Made by a program: the position numbers and the translations under genes
NCBI RefSeq assembly: GCF_013004695.1
Contig: NZ_JABEMG010000035.1
Location: forward strand, 1-36,868
Length of the DNA: 36,868 nt
Direction: 5' to 3'
Source: Promicromonospora citrea
GTDB taxonomy: Bacteria; Actinomycetota; Actinomycetes; Actinomycetales; Cellulomonadaceae
Notes under the pieces: model-generated
The model's database searches: none
Told to the model about the DNA's origin: nothing
The model's input: the letters and a program-made list of their open reading frames with translations, nothing else
Shown: piece after piece, positions 1 through 9,475 of the stretch
Layout: every line of letters starts with the position of its first letter
Numbering within the stretch: position 1 is the stretch's first letter

Positions 1-200
1 CCGGCGGACGGCGCGCCGGCCGGCTCGGCGGCCACGGGCCGCGCGGAGTCGAGCACGGCGCGCGCCCCCTCGGCGTCGGGCGTGGCGAGCACCGTGGCGC
101 GACCGCGCAGGAGGTGGGCGATCTCGATGATCTGGTCCGGCGGCAGCCCCACGCACACGACGAGGCCGGAGGCGGATCCTGGTGCTAGGTCGAACGTCAC
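1..200 (-). CDS. Unrecognised protein, 5' end only (runs off the left edge)
   Basis: An open frame on the minus strand covers the window edge without a stop and gives about 66 residues. It begins MTFDLAPGS and continues through LVVCVGLPPDQIIEIAHLL and ATVLATPDAEGARAVLD. The start chosen is the GTG at 200-198, because a GGAGGG sequence (complement of 210-215) lies about 10 bases upstream; a GTG at 209 would touch that sequence directly. The first part looks like an alpha/beta fold with a hydrophobic strand followed by an amphipathic helix, and an Ala/Pro-rich linker begins at the edge. I do not recognise the family. An N-terminal domain of a transcriptional regulator is one guess, but nothing visible proves it. 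It is divergent from the protease gene. Confidence 0.5.
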   Translation of the reverse strand, partial: MTFDLAPGSASGLVVCVGLPPDQIIEIAHLLRGRATVLATPDAEGARAVLDSARPVAAEPAGAPSA

Positions 201-599
201 GTGCGTCACCCCTCCATGGGTCGGCCGTTCGGACAACGGACCGGTCGAGAACCTGGCCCGGCGGCGTCAGTGTGTCGCCGGACCGTACCGGTGGGGTCAA
301 TTTTTCGTTACCCGCTCGTTGCGTGCGCGAAATGGCACATTCCCGCCGAGATGGCGTCTTTACGCCAGGTAACGACCGGGTAGGGTGAATTTCTGGAGGG
401 TTGGGGTGAAATGTAGCGGCTGCCGTTGACAGAGACAACTGCCGAGTCGCGACGTCATGTTGACCGAGAAGTGACCCTCGCCTGACCGTGAACCGACCTT
501 GTTCCTGGAGCCCGCGCACCCGACGGTTGGGGACGGCCCACGACCGTGGTCCGTCGCAGCGCACCCGATCCCGTGGGTGCGCCGGGTAATGGAGGGTTC
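201..599. other. 399-base intergenic region between divergent genes
   Basis: No gene is seen. The region is less GC-rich than the coding DNA. It holds a small hairpin (TGGCGT at 352-357, ACGCCA at 362-367, loop CTTT), a possible -35/-10 pair (TTTACG at 359-364, 16-base spacer, TAGGGT at 381-386) facing the protease gene, and a stand-alone TTGACA at 426-431 without a convincing -10. A 7-base inverted pair CGTTACC (306-312) and GGTAACG (368-374) flanks the hairpin. These are pattern matches only. Confidence 0.4.
359..386 (+). promoter_or_regulatory. Candidate promoter for the subtilisin-like protease
   Basis: TTTACG (359-364) and TAGGGT (381-386) are separated by 16 bases. The -10 fits the actinobacterial TAnnnT pattern and the -35 is a partial match to TTGACA. 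If used, it leaves a 5' leader of about 205 bases before the ATG at 600. The right half of the 352-367 hairpin overlaps the -35, so a repressor could act there; that is inference. Confidence 0.35.
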
Positions 600-3500
600 A
601 TGCATCGTAGAACCGTGCTCGCGAAGCGCGCGACAACCGCAACAGCGGCTGTGGCGCTCCTCGCGACCTCAGCACTGAGCGTTGCCCCGGCAGCGTTCGC
701 AGGAACGTCCCCGACGTCAGCGCAGCCGGCCACCACGACGAAGACCGTCGCGGCAGACCCCGACGAGAAGTTCACGAGCTTCGCCCGCGAGATGCTCACG
801 GAGCGCAAGACCGCGGACTTCTGGGTGGTGCTCGCGGAGGAGGCCGACCTGGCGCCGGCCAAGAAGATCGCCGACTGGGACGAGCGCGGCCAGTACGTCT
901 ACGACGCGCTCACCACGACCGCCAAGACCTCGCAGGCCGGCCTGGTCAAGGAGCTCGAGGCCGCCGACGTCGACTACGAGAGCTACTGGATCGACAACCG
1001 CATCCTCGTCGAGGACGGCACGCTGGAGCTCGCCAACGAGCTCGCGGCGAGCAGCAAGGTCGAGGCCATCCGCGAGACCGTGAAGCTGGACCTGGTCGAC
1101 CCGGTCAAGCGCACACCGGTCGGCGACAAGGCACCGCAGGCCGTCGAGTGGGGCCTGGACTTCATCAACGCGCCCGAGGTGTGGGAGCAGGGCTACACGG
1201 GCCAGGGCGTCGTCGTGTCGAACATCGACACGGGCGTGCAGTTCGACCACCCGGCGCTCGCCGACCAGTACCGCGGCGCGCAGTCCGACGGCTCCGTCGT
1301 GCACGACTACAACTGGCAGGACACCAGCGGCTCGGCGCCCGCGCCGTTCGACAACAACGGCCACGGCACGCACACCATGGGCACCATGGTGGGCGACGAC
1401 GGCGCAGGCAACCAGATCGGTGTCGCCCCCGACGCCGAGTGGATCGCCACGAACGGCTGTGACAGCTGCTCGGACTCGGCGCTGCTCGAGTCCGGCCAGT
1501 GGATCATCGCCCCGACGAAGGTCGACGGCTCCGACCCCGACCCGTCGAAGCGCCCCAACATCGTCAACAACTCGTGGGGCTACACCGCCGCGGGCTTCAT
1601 CGACGACTGGTATGAGGAGACGACCGCTGCCTGGGCCGCCGCCGGCGTGTTCGGCGCCTGGGCCTCCGGCAACGCCGGCCCCGGCTGCCAGACGACGTCG
1701 TCGCCGGGTGCCAACACCAGCTCGTACTCGGTGGGCGCCTTCGACGTCTCGGGCAACATCGCCTCCTTCTCGTCGCGTGGTGCCGGCGAAGACGGTCTGG
1801 TCAAGCCCAACATCTCCGCCCCCGGCGTGAACGTCCGCTCGGCCGTCCCCGGTGACGGGTACGCCGCCTTCAACGGCACGTCGATGGCGACCCCGCACCT
1901 CGCGGGCGCCGTGGCCGTCCTGTGGAGCGCCGCTCCCGCGCTCGTCGGCGACATCGAGGGCACGCAGGCGCTGCTCAACGAGGCCGCCGTGGACACCGAC
2001 GACACCACCTGCGGTGGTACCGCCGAGAACAACAACGTCTGGGGCGAGGGCAAGCTCGACCTCGCCGCGCTCATCGACGCCGCCCCGATCGGCGCCACCG
2101 GCTACGTCGCCGGCACCGTGACGGACGCCGACGGCGACCCGATCGCCAACGCCGACGTCACCATCGACGGCGACCGGGACCGCACCGTCAGCACGGACAC
2201 CGACGGCACCTTCTCCGCGCGCGTCGCCACCGGCGACTACTCCGTGTCGGCGTCCGCCTTCGGCTACCTGCCCTCGGCGCCGACCTCCGTCACCGTCACC
2301 GAGGACGAGACCGTCGACGTCTCCCTCTCGCTCGAGGCCGCCCCGTCGCACGCCGTGACGGGCACGGTCACCTACGCCGGGTCGGGCGACCCGGTCGTGG
2401 GCGTCCCGGTCAGCCTCGGCAGCCACTTCGAGGACGTCACCACCGGCGCGGACGGCACCTTCGCTTTCGCCGACGTCCCCGAGGGCACCTACACCCTGAG
2501 CGTCGAGACGGGCGGTTGCGCCGCTCCGTACGAGGGTGACGTCGTGGTCGACGGCGCGGAGGACGTGCCCGTCGAGATCACCGCGGTGACCGACGACTTC
2601 GGCTACTCCTGCGCCACCACCACGGGCGAGTACCTGCAGGGTGACACCGAGTCCTCGCTCACGGGCGACGACGTGCAGACCTCGCTCGACCTGCCCTTCG
2701 CCTTCCCCTACTACGGCGAGAGCTACGACTCCGCGTTCGTCACGTCGAACGGCCACCTGAACTTCCTGGCGGCCAGCACGTCGTACTCGAACACGACCAT
2801 CCCGAACAGCGTGGTGCCCAACGCCGCCCTGTTCCCCTTCTGGGACGACCTGGTCCTCGACGGTGACGCCGGCCTGTACACGGGCGAGACGACCGTCGAC
2901 GGCAAGGACGCGTTCGTCGTCGAGTGGCGCAACGTGCGCAAGTACAGCCCGGCGACCGACCGCCTGAGCTTCTCGGTCACGCTCGTCGAGGACGGCAGCG
3001 TCGTCTTCGGCTACGGCGACGTCACCGACACCACCTCGGCCAAGGGCGACTCGGCGTCGGTCGGCATCGAGAACCAGGCCGGCACGGTCGGCCTGCAGTA
3101 CTCGTCCGGCACCCCGTCGATCTCGTCGGACCTGTCGATCACCTACACGGCGCCCGTCCTCTCGTTCCTCGAGGGCACGGTCACCGACCTCAACACCGGT
3201 GACGGCGTCGAGGGCGCCACGGTCACGGCGACGTCGGACGGCGTCACCCGGACCGCGACCACCGGCGCGGACGGCACCTACTCGACCATCGCCCTCCCGG
3301 GCGAGTACTCGGTCGAGGTCACGGCGCCGGACTACGAGTCCGAGTCGGGCACGGTGACCCTCGACCCCGAGGCCACCGGCACGTTCGACGCGGCGCTCGC
3401 CGCCGGCCTCGTCACCGTCAGCACCGACTCCCTCGCCGCCACGATCCCGCTGGGTAGCACCACGACCAAGCGGTTCACCGTGAAGAACGAGGGTTCGGCC

Positions 3501-4718
3501 CCGGCCGACGTCGAGCTCGCCGGCACCGGTGGCGGCTTCGACATCCTGGGCACGGACGGCCTCGCGACCATCCAGCACCCGCAGGGCAAGGCCACCACGG
3601 TCAAGTCCACCAAGCCGTCGGCCTCGCTCGGTGGCTCCGGCATCGGCGGCAGGTCGGCGAAGCTCCAGGCCGCCGGCAAGGGCACGGCGGGCGAGGGCGT
3701 GCTGCCCGAGTCCATCCCGGTCGCGCCGAACGCCACGACGATCACCCACTCGGCGTCGCAGGAGATCGTGGCCCTCAGCTCCGCCTCGTGCGGTGGCCTG
3801 GCGGGCACCACGGAGAACCACTTCCTGCGGACCTTCACGCTGAGCGACTTCGGCATCGACGACGACTTCGAGGTCTCGGAGGTGTCCTTCGGTATCGAGG
3901 AGGCCACCGCCCAGACCCTGACGGTCAACCTCTACACGCTGGACGGCACCCTCACCTTCGCCAACCTGACGGAGATCGGGACGGCGGAGCTGAGCATCCC
4001 CGCGTCGACCCTGACGATGGTCTCGGTGCCCGTGACGGGCGAGGTGCCCGCGGGCGCCACGCTCGTGGTCGAGGTCGTCTCGCCGAACCAGCAGGCCACC
4101 GGCGGCGTGTTCTACATCGGGTCGAACGGTGCGGGCCAGTCCGCGCCGTCGTACCTGGCCGCCACCGACTGCGGGATCGCGGAGCCGGCCACCACCGACT
4201 CCATCGGCTGGCCCGACATGCACATCGTCATGAACGTCTCCGGTGACACCGCCGGCGGCGACCTGACCTGGCTCACCGTGGACCCCGCGGAGTTCACGCT
4301 GCAGCCGGGCCAGAGCAAGACGATCACGGCGTCGCTCAGCGGTGTCGTGGCGCAGCCGGGCACCTTCACCGGCTCGCTCCAGGCCAAGGCGGCGACGCCG
4401 TACGAGACGCCGTCGGTCGACGTCTCGCTGACGGTGAACCCGCCGAAGAGCTGGGGCAAGCTCTCGGGCACCGTGGGTGGCTTCACGCCGGACGGGGTGG
4501 TGTCGCTCGGCGACTCCGTCGTCCAGGTCAACGGGAAGCTCTCCTCGGTCACCCTGGTCACCGGGTCCGACGGCGTCTACGAGTACTGGCTCGACAAGTC
4601 GGAGAAGACGGCTCAGCTCATCGCCACGTCCAGCGGGTACGTCCCGCAGGTCGGTTCGGCGAAGGTGAAGGCGGGCGCCACGGTGGTGACCGACTTCGAG
4701 CTGGACCCGATCAAGTAG
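600..4718 (+). CDS. Secreted multidomain subtilisin-like serine protease (S8)
   Basis: A 1372-residue exported endopeptidase. The ATG at 600 is chosen over a GTG at 546 because GGAGGG lies just before it and the product then opens with a clear signal peptide (MHRRTVLAKR, then an Ala-rich core to about residue 36). An I9-like propeptide spans about 60-165. The S8 domain spans about 180-505 with the catalytic triad visible: Asp210 (NIDTG), His255 (GHGTH) and Ser428 (GTSMATPH), plus oxyanion Asn358 (SGNAGP). After it come two carboxypeptidase-regulatory-like beta domains (about 501-580, 584-660), a nidogen-like domain (about 665-850, SNGHLNF and FPFWDDL), a third regulatory-like domain (855-935), a region of unclear fold, a BACON-like segment with LTWLTVDP (about 1219-1280) and a last beta domain. 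No sortase motif or C-terminal membrane helix is seen, so it is probably released. It is convergent with ino1. Confidence 0.93.
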   Translation: MHRRTVLAKRATTATAAVALLATSALSVAPAAFAGTSPTSAQPATTTKTVAADPDEKFTSFAREMLTERKTADFWVVLAEEADLAPAKKIADWDERGQYVYDALTTTAKTSQAGLVKELEAADVDYESYWIDNRILVEDGTLELANELAASSKVEAIRETVKLDLVDPVKRTPVGDKAPQAVEWGLDFINAPEVWEQGYTGQGVVVSNIDTGVQFDHPALADQYRGAQSDGSVVHDYNWQDTSGSAPAPFDNNGHGTHTMGTMVGDDGAGNQIGVAPDAEWIATNGCDSCSDSALLESGQWIIAPTKVDGSDPDPSKRPNIVNNSWGYTAAGFIDDWYEETTAAWAAAGVFGAWASGNAGPGCQTTSSPGANTSSYSVGAFDVSGNIASFSSRGAGEDGLVKPNISAPGVNVRSAVPGDGYAAFNGTSMATPHLAGAVAVLWSAAPALVGDIEGTQALLNEAAVDTDDTTCGGTAENNNVWGEGKLDLAALIDAAPIGATGYVAGTVTDADGDPIANADVTIDGDRDRTVSTDTDGTFSARVATGDYSVSASAFGYLPSAPTSVTVTEDETVDVSLSLEAAPSHAVTGTVTYAGSGDPVVGVPVSLGSHFEDVTTGADGTFAFADVPEGTYTLSVETGGCAAPYEGDVVVDGAEDVPVEITAVTDDFGYSCATTTGEYLQGDTESSLTGDDVQTSLDLPFAFPYYGESYDSAFVTSNGHLNFLAASTSYSNTTIPNSVVPNAALFPFWDDLVLDGDAGLYTGETTVDGKDAFVVEWRNVRKYSPATDRLSFSVTLVEDGSVVFGYGDVTDTTSAKGDSASVGIENQAGTVGLQYSSGTPSISSDLSITYTAPVLSFLEGTVTDLNTGDGVEGATVTATSDGVTRTATTGADGTYSTIALPGEYSVEVTAPDYESESGTVTLDPEATGTFDAALAAGLVTVSTDSLAATIPLGSTTTKRFTVKNEGSAPADVELAGTGGGFDILGTDGLATIQHPQGKATTVKSTKPSASLGGSGIGGRSAKLQAAGKGTAGEGVLPESIPVAPNATTITHSASQEIVALSSASCGGLAGTTENHFLRTFTLSDFGIDDDFEVSEVSFGIEEATAQTLTVNLYTLDGTLTFANLTEIGTAELSIPASTLTMVSVPVTGEVPAGATLVVEVVSPNQQATGGVFYIGSNGAGQSAPSYLAATDCGIAEPATTDSIGWPDMHIVMNVSGDTAGGDLTWLTVDPAEFTLQPGQSKTITASLSGVVAQPGTFTGSLQAKAATPYETPSVDVSLTVNPPKSWGKLSGTVGGFTPDGVVSLGDSVVQVNGKLSSVTLVTGSDGVYEYWLDKSEKTAQLIATSSGYVPQVGSAKVKAGATVVTDFELDPIK

Positions 4719-4800
4719 CGTCGCGGACCGGACGAGGGTCGACGACGCCGGCCTGACCGCGTCGTAGCCCTCGAGGTACCAGGGGGGTCCGCGAAACAGA

Positions 4801-4870
4801 GGGGCGCCTGTCCGGCGACCGCCACGTCGAGGTCTGGGACTCGACGAGGTGGTCACCGGGCAGGCGCCCT
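4801..4870. terminator. Long imperfect hairpin between convergent genes
   Basis: GGGGCGCCTG (from 4801) pairs with CAGGCGCCCT (ending 4870). The pairing continues inward through CCGG/CCGG, GACC/GGTC and CGTCGAG/CTCGACG to a loop GTCTGGGA. The arms are about 30 bases each with a few mismatches, some compatible with G-U pairs. It sits between the protease and ino1 stop codons with no T-tract on either side. A bidirectional terminator is the simplest reading. Confidence 0.6.
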
Positions 4871-4910
4871 GCGGTCTCTCGTGACAGATCTTTCGTGGCA
4901 GGTCAGCGCG

Positions 4911-6002
4911 TCAGCGCTCGACCTCGCCGCGGATGAACGCTTCCAGCTGGGCGCGGCCCGCCGTGTCCTCCATCTGGACCGGCGGCGACTTCATGAAGTA
5001 GGTGGAGGCCGAGAGGATCGGTCCGCCGATGCCGCGGTCCTTGGCGATCTTGGCCGCCCGCACGGCGTCGATGATGATGCCGGCGGAGTTGGGCGAGTCC
5101 CACACCTCGAGCTTGTACTCCAGGTTGAGCGGCACCTCGCCGAACGCACGCCCCTCGAGGCGCACGTAGGCCCACTTGCGGTCGTCCAGCCAGGCCACGT
5201 AGTCCGACGGGCCGATGTGTACGTTGCGGTCGTCCTTCTTGCCGGCCAGCGGGCCGGTGAGGTTGGACGTGACGGCCTGCGTCTTCGAGACCTTCTTCGA
5301 CTCGAGCCGGTCGCGCTGCAGCATGTTCTTGAAGTCCATGTTGCCGCCGACGTTGAGCTGGTAGGTCCGGTCGAGCACGACGCCGCGCTCCTCGAACAGC
5401 TTGGCCAGCACGCGGTGGGTGATGGTGGCGCCGACCTGCGACTTGATGTCGTCGCCGACGATCGGGACCCCGGCCTCCTCGAACTTCGCGGCCCACTCGG
5501 GGTCGGACGCGATGAACACGGGCAGCGCGTTGACGAACGCGACGCCCGCCTCGATCGCGCACCGCGCGTAGAACTTGGCCGCTTCCTCCGAGCCGACCGG
5601 CAGGTAGCAGACGAGCACGTCGACCTGTGCCTCGCGCAGCGCCGCCACGACGTCGACCGGCTCCTTGGCCGACTCGTCGATCGTGGCGCGGTAGTAGTCG
5701 CCGAGCCCGTCGAGCGTCGGGCCGCGCTGCACCAGCACGCCCGTGGGCGGGACGTCCGCGATCTTGATGGTGTTGTTCTCGGAGGCGTTGATGGCCTCGG
5801 CCAGGTCGAACCCGACCTTCTTCGCGTCGACGTCGAACGCCGCGACGAACTCGAGGTCCGACACGTGGTAGTCGCCGAACTGCACGTGCATGAGGCCCGG
5901 CACGGTGCCCGCCGGGTCGGCGTCACGGTAGTAGTGCACGCCCTGGACCAGGGACGAGGCGCAGTTCCCTACGCCGACGATGCCCACGCGGATGGAGGTC
6001 AT
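4911..6002 (-). CDS. ino1: Inositol-3-phosphate synthase
   Basis: Converts glucose-6-phosphate to 1D-myo-inositol-3-phosphate with NAD, the first step toward phosphatidylinositol and mycothiol in actinobacteria. The product has 363 residues, typical of the short actinobacterial form. It starts [18 protein letters not shown], an NAD-binding Rossmann loop (GxGxxxSS type). Later landmarks are the catalytic-region segment with [13 protein letters not shown], then LNVGGNMDF and the C-terminal segment SPNSAGI. Its ATG (6002-6000) overlaps the TGA of the upstream padR gene by four bases, so the two are one transcript with likely translational coupling. Control by the PadR protein through the palindrome at 6695-6717 is the obvious expectation. 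The padR-ino1 pair is also adjacent in mycobacteria. Confidence 0.96.
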   Translation of the reverse strand: MTSIRVGIVGVGNCASSLVQGVHYYRDADPAGTVPGLMHVQFGDYHVSDLEFVAAFDVDAKKVGFDLAEAINASENNTIKIADVPPTGVLVQRGPTLDGLGDYYRATIDESAKEPVDVVAALREAQVDVLVCYLPVGSEEAAKFYARCAIEAGVAFVNALPVFIASDPEWAAKFEEAGVPIVGDDIKSQVGATITHRVLAKLFEERGVVLDRTYQLNVGGNMDFKNMLQRDRLESKKVSKTQAVTSNLTGPLAGKKDDRNVHIGPSDYVAWLDDRKWAYVRLEGRAFGEVPLNLEYKLEVWDSPNSAGIIIDAVRAAKIAKDRGIGGPILSASTYFMKSPPVQMEDTAGRAQLEAFIRGEVER

Positions 6003-6643
6003 CCTGGCTCCTTCTTCGGTTGTTCCTGCGAGGACGGGCGGTTCTGCGCCGCGGCGCGTCCCCGCTCGGTGGAGATGAGGCCGTCGAGCCAGCGCACCTC
6101 GCGCTCGACCTTTTCGAGCCCGAAGCGCCGCAGCTCCAGCGCATATTCGTCGAGCCGCGAACGCGGGTGCGCCGTGGACTCGCGGTACGCCTCGAGGCGC
6201 TCGGTCAGCCGGGTGCGCCGGCCCTCGAGCACGCGGAGGCGGGTCTCGGCGTCGGTCTGCGCGAAGAGCGCGAACCGCACGTCGAAGTTGTCGTCCTCCC
6301 AGGCGGCCGGGCCGGCGCTGGCCAGGACCGTCTGGAGGTGCTCCTTGCCCTCGTGGGTCAGCTCGTAGACGACGCGGCGCCGTCCGAGGGGCTTCGGCTT
6401 GGTGGTGCGTCCGGGGATCCCTGGCTTCGCCTTGCGCGCCGACGGCGACGGCTCGCTCTCCGCCGTGGCGATGAGGCCGCGGGCGACCAGGCTCTTCAGG
6501 GCCGGGTAGAGCGTGCCGTACGAGAGGGCGCGGAACGAGCCGAGCACGAGGTTGAGCCGCTTGCGCAGCTCGTAGCCGTGCAGCGGGGACTCGTTGAGCA
6601 GACCGAGGACGGCGGTCTCCAGCACGTCGGAACGGCTGCGCAC
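5999..6643 (-). CDS. PadR-family transcriptional regulator
   Basis: A 214-residue DNA-binding repressor candidate. The GTG at 6643 is chosen because GGAGGAGG lies five bases upstream; an upstream ATG at 6715 would fall inside the operator palindrome and lacks a ribosome binding site. The N-terminal winged helix is clear: [19 protein letters not shown], then [16 protein letters not shown], then [12 protein letters not shown] with a basic Lys/Arg/Pro-rich wing insertion between. The C-terminal half (about residues 110-200) is helical and rich in Glu/Arg/Leu, as in PadR subfamily-1 dimerisation domains (Vir_act_alpha_C type). It overlaps ino1 by ATGA and probably controls its own operon. The ligand is unknown. 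Confidence 0.92.
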   Translation of the reverse strand: MRSRSDVLETAVLGLLNESPLHGYELRKRLNLVLGSFRALSYGTLYPALKSLVARGLIATAESEPSPSARKAKPGIPGRTTKPKPLGRRRVVYELTHEGKEHLQTVLASAGPAAWEDDNFDVRFALFAQTDAETRLRVLEGRRTRLTERLEAYRESTAHPRSRLDEYALELRRFGLEKVEREVRWLDGLISTERGRAAAQNRPSSQEQPKKEPG

Positions 6644-6694
6644 GGTGGCCTCCTCCCGTGTCCGCCGCGAGGTGGCCGGCGGGTCGATGTCGTC

Positions 6695-6717
6695 CGATGT
6701 ATCGACTCGATACATCG
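6695..6717. promoter_or_regulatory. Perfect palindrome, likely PadR operator
   Basis: Two 11-base arms, CGATGTATCGA (6695-6705) and TCGATACATCG (6707-6717), are exact inverted copies around one central base. They contain the ATGT...ACAT ends typical of PadR boxes, although the inner spacing (11 bases) is longer than the classical 8. The site is 52 bases upstream of the padR GTG. A TATCCT lies just upstream on the minus strand (complement of about 6720-6725) and could be a -10, which would put the operator over the transcription start. Autoregulation of padR-ino1 is inferred. Confidence 0.75.
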
Positions 6718-6931
6718 AGAGGATAGAGCGGCGTTCGTGGGCCGCGCAATCGCCGTCGTGCCGGACGTGGACGAAATGTGAAGTGCGGGGGGTGAAATGT
6801 CCAGGGCCGGTTGCGAGTGCTACCGGTGTGACGGAGCAGTCATCGACATCCCCTAAGGTGACCCGTGGTCAACCGCGACGGGTGCGTCACACCCCGCGGC
6901 CGGGCCGAGTCGAACCGAGGAAGAGGCTGAC

Positions 6932-9469
6932 GTGTCGAACTGGAGTCCCCCTCCGATCTGGCCGCACACTCCCCGACGCCGGCAGAGGATCTGGAACTAC
7001 CCCCGCCCGTACCGCACGGGCCTCAAGGCCTGGATCCCGTCGTGGCGCGTCGTGGTCGGCACGCTGCTCGCCGGCGGCTCCCTCGCGGCGGGCGTCTTCG
7101 TCGCCGCGTGGGCGAGCGTGCCCGTCCCGGCCGAGCTGAACACGGTCCGCGAGGAGACCACGACGGTGTACTACGCCGACGGCTCCCCGTTGGGGAAGTA
7201 CGCGGCGCAGAACCGCACGATCGTGTCGCTCGCGGACCTGCCCTCGCACGTCACCGACGCGATCATCGCGTCGGAGGACCAGAGCTTCCGCACCCACATG
7301 GGCATCAACCCGCTCGGCATCGTCCGTGCGGCGGTCAACAACGTCACGGGTGGTGACCGGCAGGGCGCGTCGACGCTGACGCAGCAGTACGTCGAGAACT
7401 ACTACGTCGGGGTCGAGTACGCGACGTACGCCACGAAGCTCAAGGAAGCGATCATCGCCCTCAAGGTGACGCAGCAGCAGTCGAAGGACCAGGTGCTCGA
7501 GGGCTACGTCAACACCATCTACCTGGGACGCGGCGCGTACGGGATCGAGGCGGCGTCGAAGGCGTACTTCGGCCACTCGGCCAAGGACATGTCGATCTCC
7601 GAGTCGGCGTTCCTCGCGGGCATCATCCCCAACCCGACGTACTGGGACCCGCGGCAGGGCGAGGCCGCGGCCGCGCAGGCGACGTCGCGTTGGGAGCGCA
7701 CCCTGAACTTCATGGTCGAGGAGGGCTACATCACGGCGCAGGACAGGGACGCCGCCGAGTACCCGAAGCTCGTCGAGTACCGGCAGGGGTCGGGCGACAA
7801 CCGGACCGCGTACCTGCTGGAGCAGGTGGCGAAGGAGCTGGCGGACCCGGACGGGGCGAACATCTCGGAGGAGGTGCTCACCAAGGCGGGCTACGAGATC
7901 CACACCTCGATCGACCCGACGATGCAGGCGGCGGCGAACGAGGCGATGAAGCTGCCGGAGGACGCCGGGAAGTACACGCGCGCGTCCCTGACCTCGATCG
8001 ACCCGCGCACGGGTGAGATCAAGGCCATGTACGGCGGACCGAACTACTCCGAGCACCCGACCAACGCCGCGACCTTCCGTGCCCAGGGCGCCTCGACGTT
8101 CAAGCCCTTCACGCTCATCGCCGCCCTGAAGGAAGGCATCCCCCTCACGCAGAAGTACGACAGCACCGACGGCAAGGTCATCGAGGGCTGGAAGCAGACG
8201 CCGGACGGTCCGGACGTGCCGCTGAGCAACTTCGACCACGACTCGTTCGGCTGGATCGACCTCGCCTACGCGACGGCGCAGTCGGTGAACGTCGTGTACG
8301 GCCAGCTCAACAAGGAGATCGGCGCCGACAAGACCGCCCAGGTGGCCTACGACCTCGGCATCTCCCGCCCGGACGACAATCCCGACACGAACGACTGCTG
8401 CGTGATCAAGAGCAACCTCGCGAACGTGCTGGGCACCGACTACGTGACCAACGTCGACCTCGCCCACGCCTACTCGACCATCGCGGCGCAGGGCTACCGC
8501 ACGACCCCGCACATGGTCACCACCGTCAAGAAGGGCGAGGGCCTCGTCTACGAGGGGCCGAAGACCAGCGAGCGCGTGTTCGACGAGGACGTCATGGCCG
8601 CGACGACGTACGCGCTGCAGCAGGTCGTCGAGGAGGGCTCCGGCGCGGCGGCGCAGGAGCTCACGACCCCGGACGGCACGCGGCGGCCCGTCGCGGGCAA
8701 GACCGGCTCGTCGCAGCAGACGGAGTCGGCGTGGTTCGCGGGCTTCATCCCGCAGCTCACGACCGTGGTCGGGCTGTACCAGTACGACATCGACCAGAAC
8801 TCGTACCAGCAGATCCAGCCGTTCGGCGGCTACGAGTGGATGACGGGTGGCTCCTGGCCCACGTCGGCCTGGACGGCCTACATGTCCACGGTGACGGAAG
8901 GCATGGAGATCGAGGAGTTCCCCGACTACCAGCCGCCGGCCCCGCCGGAGCCGACGAGCTCGCCGTCGCCGTCGACCAGCCCGTCGGAGGAGCCCGAGGA
9001 GACGGTCATGGTGCCGGCCGGCCTGGTCGGGCGGCCGTTCGTCGAGGTCGCCTCCACGCTCGCGGGGCTCGGCCTCGTGCCGGAGCAGGTCGACGTCGAC
9101 AGCGACCAGGACGTCGGCACGGTGCTCTCGGTGGCGAGCGAGGGTCAGGAGGTCGAGGTCGGCTCGTCCGTCCGCGTCGAGGTCTCCAACGGCGCCCTCG
9201 TCGAGGAGGAGGAGACGACGACGGTGCCGTGGGGCCTGACCAACCGGGACCAGGGTGACGCCGCCGCGCAGCTCGAGGCGGCCGGGCTGGTGCCCGTCGT
9301 CACCGAGGCGCCGTCGGACACCGTGCGCGAGGGCCGGGTCGTCTCCGTCGACCCGGGCGAGGGGGCAGAGGTGCCGGTGGGCAGCGAGGTGACGCTCGTC
9401 GTCTCGACCGGCCCGGAGCCGTCCGACGACCCGAGCGGCGACGACGGCGGGGGTGGCATCTTCGGCTGA
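6932..9469 (+). CDS. Class A penicillin-binding protein (glycosyltransferase/transpeptidase) with PASTA domains, copy 1
   Basis: A bifunctional peptidoglycan synthase of 845 residues, PonA1-like by family and position. The GTG start follows a weak GAGGAAGAGG. A basic cytoplasmic N-terminus (PIWPHTPRRR) leads to one membrane helix at about 42-65. The GT51 domain shows SEDQSF with catalytic Glu115 and GASTLTQQY. The transpeptidase domain shows the nucleophile Ser388 in STFK, a SVN motif and KTGSS with Lys590. A Pro/Ser/Thr linker (about 670-690) precedes two PASTA domains (about 690-755 and 760-830) and a Gly/Asp tail. The stem holds a CC pair (NDCCVIKS) that copy 2 lacks. It lies directly upstream of the second copy. 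Confidence 0.95.
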   Translation: MSNWSPPPIWPHTPRRRQRIWNYPRPYRTGLKAWIPSWRVVVGTLLAGGSLAAGVFVAAWASVPVPAELNTVREETTTVYYADGSPLGKYAAQNRTIVSLADLPSHVTDAIIASEDQSFRTHMGINPLGIVRAAVNNVTGGDRQGASTLTQQYVENYYVGVEYATYATKLKEAIIALKVTQQQSKDQVLEGYVNTIYLGRGAYGIEAASKAYFGHSAKDMSISESAFLAGIIPNPTYWDPRQGEAAAAQATSRWERTLNFMVEEGYITAQDRDAAEYPKLVEYRQGSGDNRTAYLLEQVAKELADPDGANISEEVLTKAGYEIHTSIDPTMQAAANEAMKLPEDAGKYTRASLTSIDPRTGEIKAMYGGPNYSEHPTNAATFRAQGASTFKPFTLIAALKEGIPLTQKYDSTDGKVIEGWKQTPDGPDVPLSNFDHDSFGWIDLAYATAQSVNVVYGQLNKEIGADKTAQVAYDLGISRPDDNPDTNDCCVIKSNLANVLGTDYVTNVDLAHAYSTIAAQGYRTTPHMVTTVKKGEGLVYEGPKTSERVFDEDVMAATTYALQQVVEEGSGAAAQELTTPDGTRRPVAGKTGSSQQTESAWFAGFIPQLTTVVGLYQYDIDQNSYQQIQPFGGYEWMTGGSWPTSAWTAYMSTVTEGMEIEEFPDYQPPAPPEPTSSPSPSTSPSEEPEETVMVPAGLVGRPFVEVASTLAGLGLVPEQVDVDSDQDVGTVLSVASEGQEVEVGSSVRVEVSNGALVEEEETTTVPWGLTNRDQGDAAAQLEAAGLVPVVTEAPSDTVREGRVVSVDPGEGAEVPVGSEVTLVVSTGPEPSDDPSGDDGGGGIFG

Positions 9470-9475
9470 CGTCGT

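Noticed and set aside
426-461. Promoter using TTGACA at 426
   Set aside because: No acceptable -10 hexamer occurs 15-19 bases downstream.
717-4856. A 1379-codon open frame antisense to the protease gene
   Set aside because: The opposite strand encodes a clear S8 protease with intact motifs. The antisense product is Arg/Gly/Val-rich without domains, as expected from the lack of stops in high-GC DNA.
4881-6368. A plus-strand frame of 495 codons across ino1 and padR
   Set aside because: It overlaps two certain genes on the other strand and contains no recognisable domain.
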